Source: an uncultured Bacteroidia bacterium (lineage in GTDB: Bacteria; Bacteroidota; Bacteroidia; Bacteroidales; Prolixibacteraceae). From it: DNA of 64,000 nt. Below the pieces are notes generated by a model. It made no database searches. It was given only the letters and a program-made list of their open reading frames with translations, and was not told the DNA's origin. How positions within the stretch are numbered: the first letter of the stretch is position 1; every line of letters starts with the position of its first letter. This document shows, one piece after another, positions 16,732-26,224 of the stretch. A program made the translations under genes and the position numbers. Location of the stretch: positions 31,539 through 95,538 of the forward strand of contig CAIVCR010000076.1 of assembly GCA_903904515.1 (NCBI GenBank), written 5' to 3'.

Positions 16732-18192
16732 ATGAGCAAAGAAATAGCGAATCTCGAACCTAAAGCGGTTTGGGAAAATTTTTATAAACTGACACAAGTG
16801 CCAAGACCCTCAAAAAAAGAGGCGAAAATTCAGGCATTTATGATGGATTTTGGTAAAAGTCTTGGACTGGTTACCGAAAAAGATAGTGTTGGAAATATTT
16901 TGATCCGAAAACCTGCCACTGCCGGGATGGAGAACCGTAAGGGGATTGTTTTTCAGGGTCATCTGGATATGGTTCCACAAAAAAATAATGCAACGGTTCA
17001 CGATTTTGAGAATGATCCTATCGATGCATGGATTGACGGAGAGTGGGTTCGCGCACGGGGAACTACCCTTGGTGCGGATAACGGTCTTGGGGTTGCATGC
17101 GCTATGGCAGTTCTTGCCTCCAAAGATATTGCGCATGGCCCGCTCGAGGCACTTTTTACCTGCGACGAGGAAACCGGAATGACCGGGGCACTTGGATTAA
17201 AGCCCAATTGGTTGAAAGGAGATATTTTACTGAATATGGACTCCGAAGAGGAGGGGGAACTGTATGTAGGTTGTGCCGGTGGTGTCAATGCAGATATCGA
17301 ATTTGAATATGACGAGGTCATTGTGCCGGAGGGGGTAACCCCTTTTAAACTCGTAATTTCGGGGTTAAAGGGGGGGCATTCAGGCCTCGACATCAATCTT
17401 GGCCGGGGGAATGCCAATAAATTGCTTGTTAGATTTTTGAAATATGTAACCCGCGAGATCGATGTCCGATTGGCTGAAATCAATGGAGGAGGGATGCGTA
17501 ACGCAATACCCCGCGAGGCTTATGCTGTTGTTCTTGTCCCCAATGAAAATATTTCCCTGTTAAAAAGTGCAGTCGCAAAATACGAAGCGATCTATAAATA
17601 TGAGCTTGGATCTGTTGAGCCCACGTTAAGTTTTTCAATTAACCAAACTGAATTACCTGCATCGTTGATTGAAGAACGGGTACAGGATGACCTCATCGAT
17701 GCAGCCTATGCTTGTCCAAATGGTGTAATCCGGATGAGTGACGGAATGGCTGGAATGGTTGAGACTTCTACAAACCTGTCAACCATAAAATCGAGCAAAG
17801 GGGTAATTTTTGTGAAATGCCTGCTGCGCAGCTCTGTTGATTCGGCAAAAGACGACCTTGTTGAAATGGTCGACAGCGTTTTTGCGTTAGGAGGTGCCAT
17901 GGTAGTCTTCGATGGTGATTATCCGGGATGGAAACCCAATATGGATTCTCAGATTCTGGCCAGGATGAAGGAGATTTATCAGGATAAATTCGGGAGAACC
18001 CCTGCTGTTTTGGGAATTCATGCCGGTCTTGAATGTGGAATTTTAGGGGCAGCTTACCCTAACTGGGATATGATCTCCTTCGGTCCGACAATGCGCTCTC
18101 CCCATTCTCCGGACGAGCGGGTTAATATCCCATCGGTTCAGAAATTCTGGGATTTTCTTTTGGAAATATTGAAGAATACGCCTGAAAATTAA
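16732..18192 (+). CDS. pepD: Aminoacyl-histidine dipeptidase (M20C, PepD)
   Basis: Cytoplasmic di-zinc peptidase that cleaves dipeptides such as Xaa-His (carnosinase type). Motifs: FQGHLDMVPQK (first metal His plus Asp), TTLGADNGLGVACAMAV (bridging Asp), TCDEETGMTGALGL (catalytic Glu and metal Glu), LLNMDSEEEGELYVGCAGG, the lid-domain GLKGGHSGLDINLGRGNANK, and the C-terminal metal His in FGPTMRSPHSPDERVNI. At 486 aa it is full length. Coupled to the upstream MFS carrier and followed by a clear terminator. Confidence 0.96.
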   Translation: MSKEIANLEPKAVWENFYKLTQVPRPSKKEAKIQAFMMDFGKSLGLVTEKDSVGNILIRKPATAGMENRKGIVFQGHLDMVPQKNNATVHDFENDPIDAWIDGEWVRARGTTLGADNGLGVACAMAVLASKDIAHGPLEALFTCDEETGMTGALGLKPNWLKGDILLNMDSEEEGELYVGCAGGVNADIEFEYDEVIVPEGVTPFKLVISGLKGGHSGLDINLGRGNANKLLVRFLKYVTREIDVRLAEINGGGMRNAIPREAYAVVLVPNENISLLKSAVAKYEAIYKYELGSVEPTLSFSINQTELPASLIEERVQDDLIDAAYACPNGVIRMSDGMAGMVETSTNLSTIKSSKGVIFVKCLLRSSVDSAKDDLVEMVDSVFALGGAMVVFDGDYPGWKPNMDSQILARMKEIYQDKFGRTPAVLGIHAGLECGILGAAYPNWDMISFGPTMRSPHSPDERVNIPSVQKFWDFLLEILKNTPEN

Positions 18193-18209
18193 GGTGTTGT
18201 GAATTATAT

Positions 18210-18250
18210 AGACCCTGAAGGTTTCTAAAACCTTCAGGGTCTTTTTATTA
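18210..18250 (+). terminator. Intrinsic terminator after pepD
   Basis: 15-bp stem (18210-18224 with 18228-18242), 3-nt loop, then CTTTTTATTA. It closes the MFS-pepD unit before the PUL regulator. Confidence 0.92.
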
Positions 18251-18318
18251 TTTATATATTTGTAATATCCCGAAGCTTATCAACAATTCAACACAACACA
18301 AAAAGATTCATTTTCTTT

Positions 18319-21234
18319 ATGGCAAAACGAGCAATCCTTGTCCTCTTGTTTTTTCTGATATTTCATAATTTCGGAATCTCTCAAATTAAAAATATCGGGG
18401 TTCCGTTTATTCGTAATTACCCAAAAAGAGAATACAAGGCAGGTACCCAAAACTGGGGAATTGCACAGGATTCGAAGGGATTTATGTATTTTGCAAATAA
18501 CGAAGGGTTATTGGTTTTTGATGGTGTTACCTGGCAATTGCATAAAATGCCCAACTCTTCACTGACCCGGTCTGTATTTATCAATGAGAGCAAAGGCATC
18601 TATGTTGGTGCATATAATGAATTGGGGAAGATGGTATTTGGGAGCAATGGAAAATTAACGTTTAAGTCGCTCAAGAAATACATCCCCACTGAATATCAGA
18701 ACTTCGACGATATATGGAACATTCATTCGTTTGACGGGAAGATCGTATTTCAATCATACTTTAATGCCTATATATTTGATAATGATACAACCATAACAGT
18801 ATTAAAAGCTCCTGTCAGATTTCAAAATTCTTTCAAGGTCGGAGAGAAATTATATTTTAATGATATTGATCGTGGATTATTTGAATTGGACGGTGATAAG
18901 CTGATTGAATTACCGGGATGCCAGCGTTTAAAAGGAGAGGAGATCTCTGCAATTCTTCCGTATTCCGATGGTGATCAGTTTCTGGCATGCACCCTGAACA
19001 AGGGGATCTTTCTCTATAAGGGGAAACAACTGGAAGAGTGGAAAGTGACTGTGAATGAGTATCTCAAAAAAACTCAGATATTTAGTGCTACACTCCTTCA
19101 AGATCATAATTGTGCATTTGGAACAATTCAGGATGGTGTCGTTATTTGTGATCCGCAGGGTGATGTTGTTCATATTGTAAACCGGAAAAAGGGGTTGCAA
19201 AACAACACAGTGCTTAAAGTCTTTGCAGACCGGTCGGGCGATTTATGGCTGGGGCTGGATAATGGCATCGACTATGTCAATATTAATTCGCCAATTACTT
19301 TTCTGAAGCAGTCGGAAGAAATTGGGGCTGGATACACCTCAATTATTTATCAGGGAAAGATCTATTTAGGTACCAATCAGGGTCTTTTTGTTAAGGATTG
19401 GGAGAAGAGAGACCAAAACAGCAGTTTTCAGCTGATTCCAAATACTTCCGGACAGGTGTGGTACCTTGGAGTACATGATGGAGTTCTGATTTGCGGACAT
19501 AACAAAGGGACATTTATTGTTGAAGGTGAGCACGCCCGGGAGATCTGTACAGTTCCCGGGGGATGGAAATACCATATTCTAAAACGATTCCCCAATTATC
19601 TGGTGGGAGGGACCTATAGTGGGATGATCTTATTTAAAAAGGAAAACGGCACATGGAAATTTGTCAATAAGATCAAGGGCTTTAGCGAGTCCTTCAGGAT
19701 TTTCGAGGAGGATACAGAGGGCAATTTATGGATGAGTCACGGATTTAAAGGGATTTACCGTGTCAGTTTTGGAGCTTCCCTTGACAGTGTGAAGTCATTT
19801 CACTATTATACCGTTAAAAATGGTTTGCCTACCAATTACAACCTGAATGTTTTTAAGATTAAGGGTCAGATTGTTTTTGCTGCAAATGCCGGATTATATC
19901 AGTATGATTCCGGAAATGATCACTTTGAAAAGAGTGTCTATTTTAATCAACTCCTCAATCCTGTTTCCGATTTCACGTATCTTCGCGAAGATGAAAATGG
20001 GAATATCTGGTACATCGCCTGGTTCCATGCAACCCACCGTGCCGGGGTATTCCGGATGCAGGAGGATGGAACATTTAAAAATTTCAGTGCACCGTTTATT
20101 TTGCTGAATGGAAAATTTATCAGCGGGTTTGAAGCGATCTATCCGTATTCTAAAGATCATCTTTTTATAGGCACCGAGGATGGTTTTGCCCACTATTCTC
20201 CGACTGCACACTTCAGTTACAATCCCGAATTTTCTGCCTTTATCACACGAGCTGTCGCTTTAAACCTGGACAGTACCTTCTATTTCGGTAATGCTTATCC
20301 TGCAGCCAAGGGGCAGTTACTTCCGAAGTATACATTCCGTTATCCCAAAAATGCCTTTAAATTTTACTACGCTTCTCCGATTTATGACAATCCCGGAAGT
20401 GTGGAATATAGTTTTAAATTGTCAGGATTGAATAACGACTGGTCAGGGTGGAGCAGCTCCACATCAGTCGAATTTGCCCTCTTGCCCGAAGGAAACTATG
20501 GATTTAACATCAGAGCCAGAAATTCACTTGGGGTCGAAAGCCGAAGTGATGAAATTCAGTTTACGGTCAGTCCTCCATGGTACCGGTCAGGATTCGCCAT
20601 TTCAGCATATGTGATGCTACTAATTATGCTTGGTATTCTATCTGTTTTGTTGTTTATAAAACGGTTGGAAATTTCGAGGAGGAAGGAGCGTTTGAAGCAT
20701 CTTAAGGAATACCGGCAAAAGGAGAGCGAATATATTCAGCAGGCTGCGTTGGCTGAAAAAAAGATCATAAAGCTTAAAAATGAGAAGCTTAAAAATGAGA
20801 TGATTCATCGCGATAAGGAATTGGCTAACCAAACAATGGATCTGATTCACAAAAACAAATTCCTGGCCAAGATTAAAGAGGATCTTGAGAAAATAAAGGG
20901 GTCGTCGTCAGATGAAATATTAAAGGGAAAAATCTCCTCGATGGTCACCAAAATCAGTAAAGATGTCGACCATAACAAACAATGGGAAGTGTTTGAAACG
21001 GCATTTGATGAGGTCCATGAAGATTTTCTGAACCGGCTGAAAGCCCGCTTTCCCGCATTAACCCCTAAAGAACTCAGATTATGTGCCTATCTGCGGATGA
21101 ATATCTCCACCAAAGAGATCGCTCCGCTGATGAATATATCAATCAGAGGTGTCGAAATTTGCCGCTACCGCGTTCGAAAGAAGTTGAATATCGAGCGGGA
21201 CACTAATCTGACAAGCCTGTTAATAGACCTTTAA
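18319..21234 (+). CDS. Membrane-tethered propeller/Y_Y_Y sensor with C-terminal LuxR-type HTH (PUL regulator)
   Basis: Probable glycan-responsive regulator of the adjacent PUL. The signal sequence (AILVLLFFLIFHNFGISQ) is followed by a two-component-regulator propeller with repeated motifs such as QDSKGFMYFANNEGLLVFDG, RSGDLWLGLDNGIDYVN and DTEGNLWMSH. Then come a Y_Y_Y domain (EYSFKLSGLNNDWSGWSS), one TM helix (near AISAYVMLLIMLGILSVLLF), a long Lys/Glu coiled coil, and a terminal HTH (LTPKELRLCAYLRMNISTKE onward, ending RYRVRKKLNIERDTNLTSLL). No kinase or receiver domain is present, so unlike the hybrid two-component regulators of many PULs it should bind DNA directly from the membrane. Placed 309 bp upstream of susC, where phased repeats may be its sites. 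Confidence 0.9.
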   Translation: MAKRAILVLLFFLIFHNFGISQIKNIGVPFIRNYPKREYKAGTQNWGIAQDSKGFMYFANNEGLLVFDGVTWQLHKMPNSSLTRSVFINESKGIYVGAYNELGKMVFGSNGKLTFKSLKKYIPTEYQNFDDIWNIHSFDGKIVFQSYFNAYIFDNDTTITVLKAPVRFQNSFKVGEKLYFNDIDRGLFELDGDKLIELPGCQRLKGEEISAILPYSDGDQFLACTLNKGIFLYKGKQLEEWKVTVNEYLKKTQIFSATLLQDHNCAFGTIQDGVVICDPQGDVVHIVNRKKGLQNNTVLKVFADRSGDLWLGLDNGIDYVNINSPITFLKQSEEIGAGYTSIIYQGKIYLGTNQGLFVKDWEKRDQNSSFQLIPNTSGQVWYLGVHDGVLICGHNKGTFIVEGEHAREICTVPGGWKYHILKRFPNYLVGGTYSGMILFKKENGTWKFVNKIKGFSESFRIFEEDTEGNLWMSHGFKGIYRVSFGASLDSVKSFHYYTVKNGLPTNYNLNVFKIKGQIVFAANAGLYQYDSGNDHFEKSVYFNQLLNPVSDFTYLREDENGNIWYIAWFHATHRAGVFRMQEDGTFKNFSAPFILLNGKFISGFEAIYPYSKDHLFIGTEDGFAHYSPTAHFSYNPEFSAFITRAVALNLDSTFYFGNAYPAAKGQLLPKYTFRYPKNAFKFYYASPIYDNPGSVEYSFKLSGLNNDWSGWSSSTSVEFALLPEGNYGFNIRARNSLGVESRSDEIQFTVSPPWYRSGFAISAYVMLLIMLGILSVLLFIKRLEISRRKERLKHLKEYRQKESEYIQQAALAEKKIIKLKNEKLKNEMIHRDKELANQTMDLIHKNKFLAKIKEDLEKIKGSSSDEILKGKISSMVTKISKDVDHNKQWEVFETAFDEVHEDFLNRLKARFPALTPKELRLCAYLRMNISTKEIAPLMNISIRGVEICRYRVRKKLNIERDTNLTSLLIDL

Positions 21235-21543
21235 TTTGGTTTTTTCCCGATGTAGTATAATTTATCTGTTAATGTGTATATATTAATTTGTCTAAATAGG
21301 CATTAATGTGCAGATAAACAGTGTTGTATATTATTATTGATGTATTTTTGATGTATTGAATATTCTTAATTGATGTATTATTGTTGTATGTAATTTCATT
21401 TTTAATTAAAATGTTATAACTTATTTTGCGACATAAAATTTAAATCACAGTTAACTTATTGTCAATTAACATTAATTATTCTTAAATTTTTTATTAAATG
21501 CGAGGTAACTTTTCATTCACATTTCTAAATTCAATTTAAATTT
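21235..21543. other. 309-bp AT-rich leader of susC
   Basis: Very AT-rich, no ORF. Contains the phased TTGATGTATT array (21337-21390) and a long A/T leader before the ATG. No textbook TTG/TAnnTTTG pair was found, which fits activator dependence. Confidence 0.6.
21337..21390 (+). promoter_or_regulatory. Phased TTGATGTATT direct repeats, candidate PUL-regulator binding array
   Basis: Exact TTGATGTATT at 21337, 21348 and 21370 and a degenerate copy (TTGTTGTATG) at 21381. Spacings of 11, 22 and 11 bp put all four on one face of the helix. Binding by the upstream HTH protein is inference. Confidence 0.5.
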
Positions 21544-24500
21544 ATGAAAAAAACAATTTTAGTTCTTTTAACTATTGTATGTTCCTTGTTCGGTTATGGA
21601 CAGGGTATACAAGTAAAAGGGGTTGTTACTTCTGCCGAAGACAGGCAGCCTATTCCAGGTGTCAGCGTTGTGGTTAAAGGCACAACGACTGGTACGACTA
21701 CAGATGTCGACGGGGCTTATACTATAAAGGTTCCCGGAAATGCTACCCTAACTTTTTCTTTTGTAGGTTTAACCTCACAAGAGGTTGCTGTAAATAACCG
21801 CACTAAAGTCAATATTGCTCTGGCTTCCGTTGTGGCAGCCATTGATGAAGTGATTGTAGTTGGTTATGGTACTCAAAAGAAAAGTGTTGTAACCGGTGCC
21901 ATTTCTACGGTCAAATCATCTGATCTTGATAATATGCCTACGCCGCGGGTTGAGGATGCTCTTAAAGGGAGAACTTCAGGGGTTACTGTTGCTTCAAGTT
22001 CGGGCCAGCCTGGCTCCGATGCAACGGTGAGTATCCGTGGTATTACTTCAATTAATTACACTTCTCCTCTATATGTGGTGGATGGAGTTCCTGTGGTTGT
22101 TGGCGGAATAGATTATCTAAATCAGTCAGACATCGAATCAATTGAAGTTTTGAAAGATGCGGCATCAGCTGCAATTTACGGTACTCAGGCTGCGGGTGGT
22201 GTAATTCTGGTTACCACTAAAAAAGGTAAAGTGGGTACAATGAAAGTGAATTATAACGGATATGAAGGGACCCAGGCTCCTGAGCACACGATAAATCTGC
22301 TCAATGCAACACAATATGCAACATTACGAAATGAATCCTCACTTGCTGCAGGCAGAGGAATTATTTTCGCTAATCCTCAGTCCCTTGGTGTTGGAACAAA
22401 CTGGCAAAAGGCCATTTTCAATAACAACGCTATGATTCGAAACCATAATTTGAGTTTTAGCGGTGGAAACGAAAAATCAACCTTTTTTGCCTCGTTTGGC
22501 TATTTCGCCCAGGATGGAATTGTCTCTTCCGAAATTTCCGGGTACAAAAGGTTTACTGCCCGTTTAAACTCAGCTCATAAAATTAAACCTTGGCTGAACT
22601 TTGGGAATAACGTCTCCTATTCTCATATCAAAAGTAAAAGCATCTCTGCCAATGACTATTTTGGAGCCCCGTTAGCCTCCGCAGTTAACCTTGATCCTGT
22701 AACTCCGTTGGTTATAACCGATCCCAATGTATTATCGACAGAACCTTATGCTTCTCATGCAAGTTCTCTGCTCAGAGATGCAGCAGGAAACCCTTACGGT
22801 ATCTCCAACTATGTTGGTCAGGAAATGTCTAATCCATTGGCTTTTGCCAAGAAACAACTGGGTAATTATGGATGGAGTGACAATATTGTAGGTAATGTTT
22901 ATTTGGAAATTGCCCCGGTTAAAGGGTTGAAAATTAAAACCAGTATTGGTGCAAAGCTTGCTTTCTGGGGCTATGCTTCCTACACTCCGATCTATTTCCT
23001 GAGTAATACGCTTTCTAACCTGACCCAGAATTCATATAGTCGTACCCAGAACAGGGCCACAGACTGGACCTGGACAAATACTGCAGACTATAACCGTTCA
23101 TTCGGAAAGCACAATTTTGATTTATTGTTGGGGACTGAAGCTCGAGACGAGAGTGATGTGAATATGATAGGAGCGACCTATTTGGGTATTCCAGCAACAA
23201 GTTTTGGGACCGCTTCTATGAATTATTCAATCCCTGTTGCCAATCGTCAGGCCTGGGGATCAGAAAATCAGCCTTACAAATTGTCTTCAATTTTCTCCCG
23301 TTTAACCTATGATTACGAAGGTAAATACCTATTTACCGGTATCATTCGTCGGGATGGATCTTCACATTTTGGTAGCAACAATGTCTATGGATATTTCCCC
23401 TCTGCATCATTTGGATGGGTAGCTTCCAGAGAAGATTTCTGGACAAAAAACGATGCTGTTAACCTCTTAAAAATAAGGGTAGGTTATGGTGTAAATGGTA
23501 ATGACAACCTTTCTCCTTTCCTTTATACCTCAACGATCGGAGCCCTTGGTGGGTATGCTTATGGGAATACTGTAAACAATGCTCCTGTTACTGGCTATGG
23601 TCCAGGCGCCCCTGCCAATCCAAATTTGAAATGGGAACAGACAAGCCAATTAAATGTTGGGGTTGATGCTATATTGTTCAAAAATTTCACAGCTACCGTT
23701 GAGGTTTTCAAGAAGAAAACTACGGGGATGCTAATGGCCGTTAATCTTCCGGGTTATGTTGGTGCATCTGCCAGTCCTTACGGAAATGTAGCCTCAATGG
23801 AGAATAAAGGGATTGAATTCGATCTTGGTTACAATCAGAAATTCGGTGAGGTCTCTGTAGGATTAAAGGCAAATGCTTCATTCATTGAGAATAAAGTTAC
23901 TGATATTGGAACGAATAATTACCTGACCAATGCAACCATGATTGCGAGCACATATGAAGTAAGCCGCAAGGTGGTAGGACAACCGGTCAATGAATTTTAC
24001 GGATTTAAGATTGGTGGCGTATTCCAAACTCAGGCTGATGTTGATAGTTATGTTGGCCCATCAGGGACCAAGATCCAGCCTAATGCCAAGCCAGGTGATT
24101 ATAAATGGGTTGATACAAATGGCGATGGAACAATTACTGAGAAAGACAGACAATACCTTGGAAATCCAACTCCGAATTTAACCTATGGTCTGACTGCAAA
24201 TATTGCTTATAAAGGATTTGATTTAGTGGTATTTGGACAAGGTGTTTCAGGTAATAAAATATTCAATCAGTTACGCCGCCTTGATATCGTTGGAGCTAAC
24301 TATATGAATAAAGCGCTGAGTCGCTGGACAGGTCCCGGAACTTCTAATACGTATGCACGTCTTTCTGACAATGATCCAAATAATAACTTTGCAAACCCAA
24401 GTAATTTTTATTTGGAAGATGGCGCATATTTCAGAATCAAAACTTTACAGCTTGGATATACCTTACCTAAATCGCTGATGGAACGTTGCCAAATTGAGAA

Positions 24501-24657
24501 ATGCCGTATCTACGTCAGTGGTAACAACCTCCTTACACTCACCAAATATACGGGTTACGATCCTGAAATCGGTGGTGGCCAGGGAATTTACAGTATCGAC
24601 CGTGGTGTTTATCCACAGGCACGATCATTTATGGTAGGACTTGATCTCACGTTTTAG
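21544..24657 (+). CDS. susC: SusC/RagA-family TonB-linked outer-membrane glucan importer
   Basis: TonB-dependent outer-membrane channel that imports oligosaccharides together with SusD. The signal peptide (MKKTILVLLTIVCSLFGYGQ) precedes a CarboxypepD_reg-like domain (IQVKGVVTSAEDRQPIPGVS, GAYTIKVPGNATLTFSFVG), a TonB-box-like segment near VDEVIVVGYGTQKK-type sequence (here IDEVIVVGYGTQKKSVVTGA), the plug domain (VSIRGITSINYTSPLYVVDG, SIEVLKDAASAAIYG), and a 22-strand barrel ending ARSFMVGLDLTF with a terminal Phe. 1037 aa, normal for the family. Followed 22 bp later by susD. Glucan substrate is inferred from the GH16 and GH30 neighbours. Confidence 0.96.
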   Translation: MKKTILVLLTIVCSLFGYGQGIQVKGVVTSAEDRQPIPGVSVVVKGTTTGTTTDVDGAYTIKVPGNATLTFSFVGLTSQEVAVNNRTKVNIALASVVAAIDEVIVVGYGTQKKSVVTGAISTVKSSDLDNMPTPRVEDALKGRTSGVTVASSSGQPGSDATVSIRGITSINYTSPLYVVDGVPVVVGGIDYLNQSDIESIEVLKDAASAAIYGTQAAGGVILVTTKKGKVGTMKVNYNGYEGTQAPEHTINLLNATQYATLRNESSLAAGRGIIFANPQSLGVGTNWQKAIFNNNAMIRNHNLSFSGGNEKSTFFASFGYFAQDGIVSSEISGYKRFTARLNSAHKIKPWLNFGNNVSYSHIKSKSISANDYFGAPLASAVNLDPVTPLVITDPNVLSTEPYASHASSLLRDAAGNPYGISNYVGQEMSNPLAFAKKQLGNYGWSDNIVGNVYLEIAPVKGLKIKTSIGAKLAFWGYASYTPIYFLSNTLSNLTQNSYSRTQNRATDWTWTNTADYNRSFGKHNFDLLLGTEARDESDVNMIGATYLGIPATSFGTASMNYSIPVANRQAWGSENQPYKLSSIFSRLTYDYEGKYLFTGIIRRDGSSHFGSNNVYGYFPSASFGWVASREDFWTKNDAVNLLKIRVGYGVNGNDNLSPFLYTSTIGALGGYAYGNTVNNAPVTGYGPGAPANPNLKWEQTSQLNVGVDAILFKNFTATVEVFKKKTTGMLMAVNLPGYVGASASPYGNVASMENKGIEFDLGYNQKFGEVSVGLKANASFIENKVTDIGTNNYLTNATMIASTYEVSRKVVGQPVNEFYGFKIGGVFQTQADVDSYVGPSGTKIQPNAKPGDYKWVDTNGDGTITEKDRQYLGNPTPNLTYGLTANIAYKGFDLVVFGQGVSGNKIFNQLRRLDIVGANYMNKALSRWTGPGTSNTYARLSDNDPNNNFANPSNFYLEDGAYFRIKTLQLGYTLPKSLMERCQIEKCRIYVSGNNLLTLTKYTGYDPEIGGGQGIYSIDRGVYPQARSFMVGLDLTF

Positions 24658-24679
24658 TAACTAAAAAAAATCACATACA

Positions 24680-26191
24680 ATGAAAATAAAATTTCTATTT
24701 TATACCTTAGTCTTTGCAGGTTTGATCCTCTTTGGAACTTCCTGTAGTAAGAGCTTCCTGACCGTGCAACCAATTGCCCTGTCTTTGGAATCAAACTATT
24801 ATCAGACTCCTGATCAGGCATTTAACGGTCTCGTTGCAATATACGATGCTGTAGCCCCTGAGGCTGGATATGGCCATAACTGGTATGCCAATAAACTTGG
24901 TCCGTTAAACAGTGCTGGTGATGAATGTTATGCCGGTGGAGGAAGTTCTTCCGATATGGATAGTTATCAGAGTTGGAATACTTACAATCTTTCTGCAGCA
25001 ACCGGTCCGTCTGATATGTTCTGGGATCTTGATTATGCCGGAGTATACCGTGCTAACCTGCTGATAACCAAGCTTGATAAGGATATTCCCGGGCTTACCA
25101 CAGAATTAAAAAACAGGTATGTCGCTGAAGCAAAGGTATTAAGAGCTTACTTTTATTTCGAACTGGAACGTTTGTTTAAAAATATCGTACTCTCAACGGC
25201 TCCTATTACTACTGCCGAGATGTATACTCAGGTTCAGGCTAAGCCTGCAGATGTTTATACTCAGATTGAAAAGGATTTGACTGAAGCGATACCAGCATTA
25301 CCGGCAACTGTCCCAACGGCCCAGGACGGAAGGATCACCTCGGGCGCTGCGACCGCAATGCTTGGGAAAGTATATCTTTACCAGGCAAAGTGGACCGAAG
25401 CTGCTGCAACTTTAAACAAGGTAAATTCCTCAGGTGTATATGCTTTAGTACCTAACTTTAAAGACATATTCAGTCCTGGTAATAAATTCAATTCAGAGTC
25501 AATCTTCGAAATTGTTCATACCAGCGCACAGTCTTCATGGTGGGGACCAAGTGATTTCCGTGGCAATGTCTATTGTACAATGGTTGGACCCAGAAGTTAT
25601 TCCGCCGGTCCAGGCGCTGACGCTGATCATATCTATTATTCGGGATGGTCCTTCAATCCTATTATAGCAAACTTTGCTAATTCAATGAAAAATGACCCTC
25701 GTTACGCAGCTACTGTTGCCGATTTGGATGGACTCAAAGCACTTGGCCAGGCCAATTATCAGGCGGGCTATATGAATACCGGATTTTTTGAACAGAAATG
25801 GTGTGCTCAATTAAGGTGGTTGGCCCCAACGGGTCAGGATGTTTTAAACTGGCCAAATGATGTCATCGAAATTCGTCTTGCAGATACTTACCTGATGGAG
25901 GCCGAAGCATCTGTACAAGCCGGTGCAACGGGTCGTGCACAAACTCTCCTGGATGCAGTCCGGAACCGCGTAGGACTCCCGTCTGTTCCTGCTACACTGG
26001 ACAATATTTATGAGGAGCGCAGACTGGAACTTGCCACTGAAGGACACCGCTGGTTTGACCTGGTTCGTACCGGAAAAGCAGCTACTGTACTGTCGTTTAA
26101 AGGGTTTAAGGCCGGTACAAATGAAATATTGCCGATACCTTTATCCAGTATGAATAATACAAAACTTGTTCAAAATCCTGGTTACAACTAA
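24680..26191 (+). CDS. susD: SusD/RagB-family surface glycan-binding lipoprotein
   Basis: Lid and binding partner of SusC. The signal peptide ends in a lipobox with Cys (LILFGTSCSKS). Family features: N-terminal QTPDQAFNGLVAIYDAV, tetratricopeptide-like helices (NRYVAEAKVLRAYFYFEL), the middle segment GAATAMLGKVYLYQAKWTEA and the C-terminal EERRLELATEGHRWFDLVRT followed by EILPIPLSSMNNTKLVQNPGY. 503 aa, full length. Together with susC it marks this as a PUL; the sequence itself does not prove the glycan. Confidence 0.96.
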   Translation: MKIKFLFYTLVFAGLILFGTSCSKSFLTVQPIALSLESNYYQTPDQAFNGLVAIYDAVAPEAGYGHNWYANKLGPLNSAGDECYAGGGSSSDMDSYQSWNTYNLSAATGPSDMFWDLDYAGVYRANLLITKLDKDIPGLTTELKNRYVAEAKVLRAYFYFELERLFKNIVLSTAPITTAEMYTQVQAKPADVYTQIEKDLTEAIPALPATVPTAQDGRITSGAATAMLGKVYLYQAKWTEAAATLNKVNSSGVYALVPNFKDIFSPGNKFNSESIFEIVHTSAQSSWWGPSDFRGNVYCTMVGPRSYSAGPGADADHIYYSGWSFNPIIANFANSMKNDPRYAATVADLDGLKALGQANYQAGYMNTGFFEQKWCAQLRWLAPTGQDVLNWPNDVIEIRLADTYLMEAEASVQAGATGRAQTLLDAVRNRVGLPSVPATLDNIYEERRLELATEGHRWFDLVRTGKAATVLSFKGFKAGTNEILPIPLSSMNNTKLVQNPGYN

Positions 26192-26224
26192 TTTATATTA
26201 AACAACTGATTAAAAAGATTTTAT

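Noticed and set aside
16998..17483. 161-codon minus-strand frame inside pepD
   Set aside because: Antisense to conserved active-site motifs of PepD; no independent signal.
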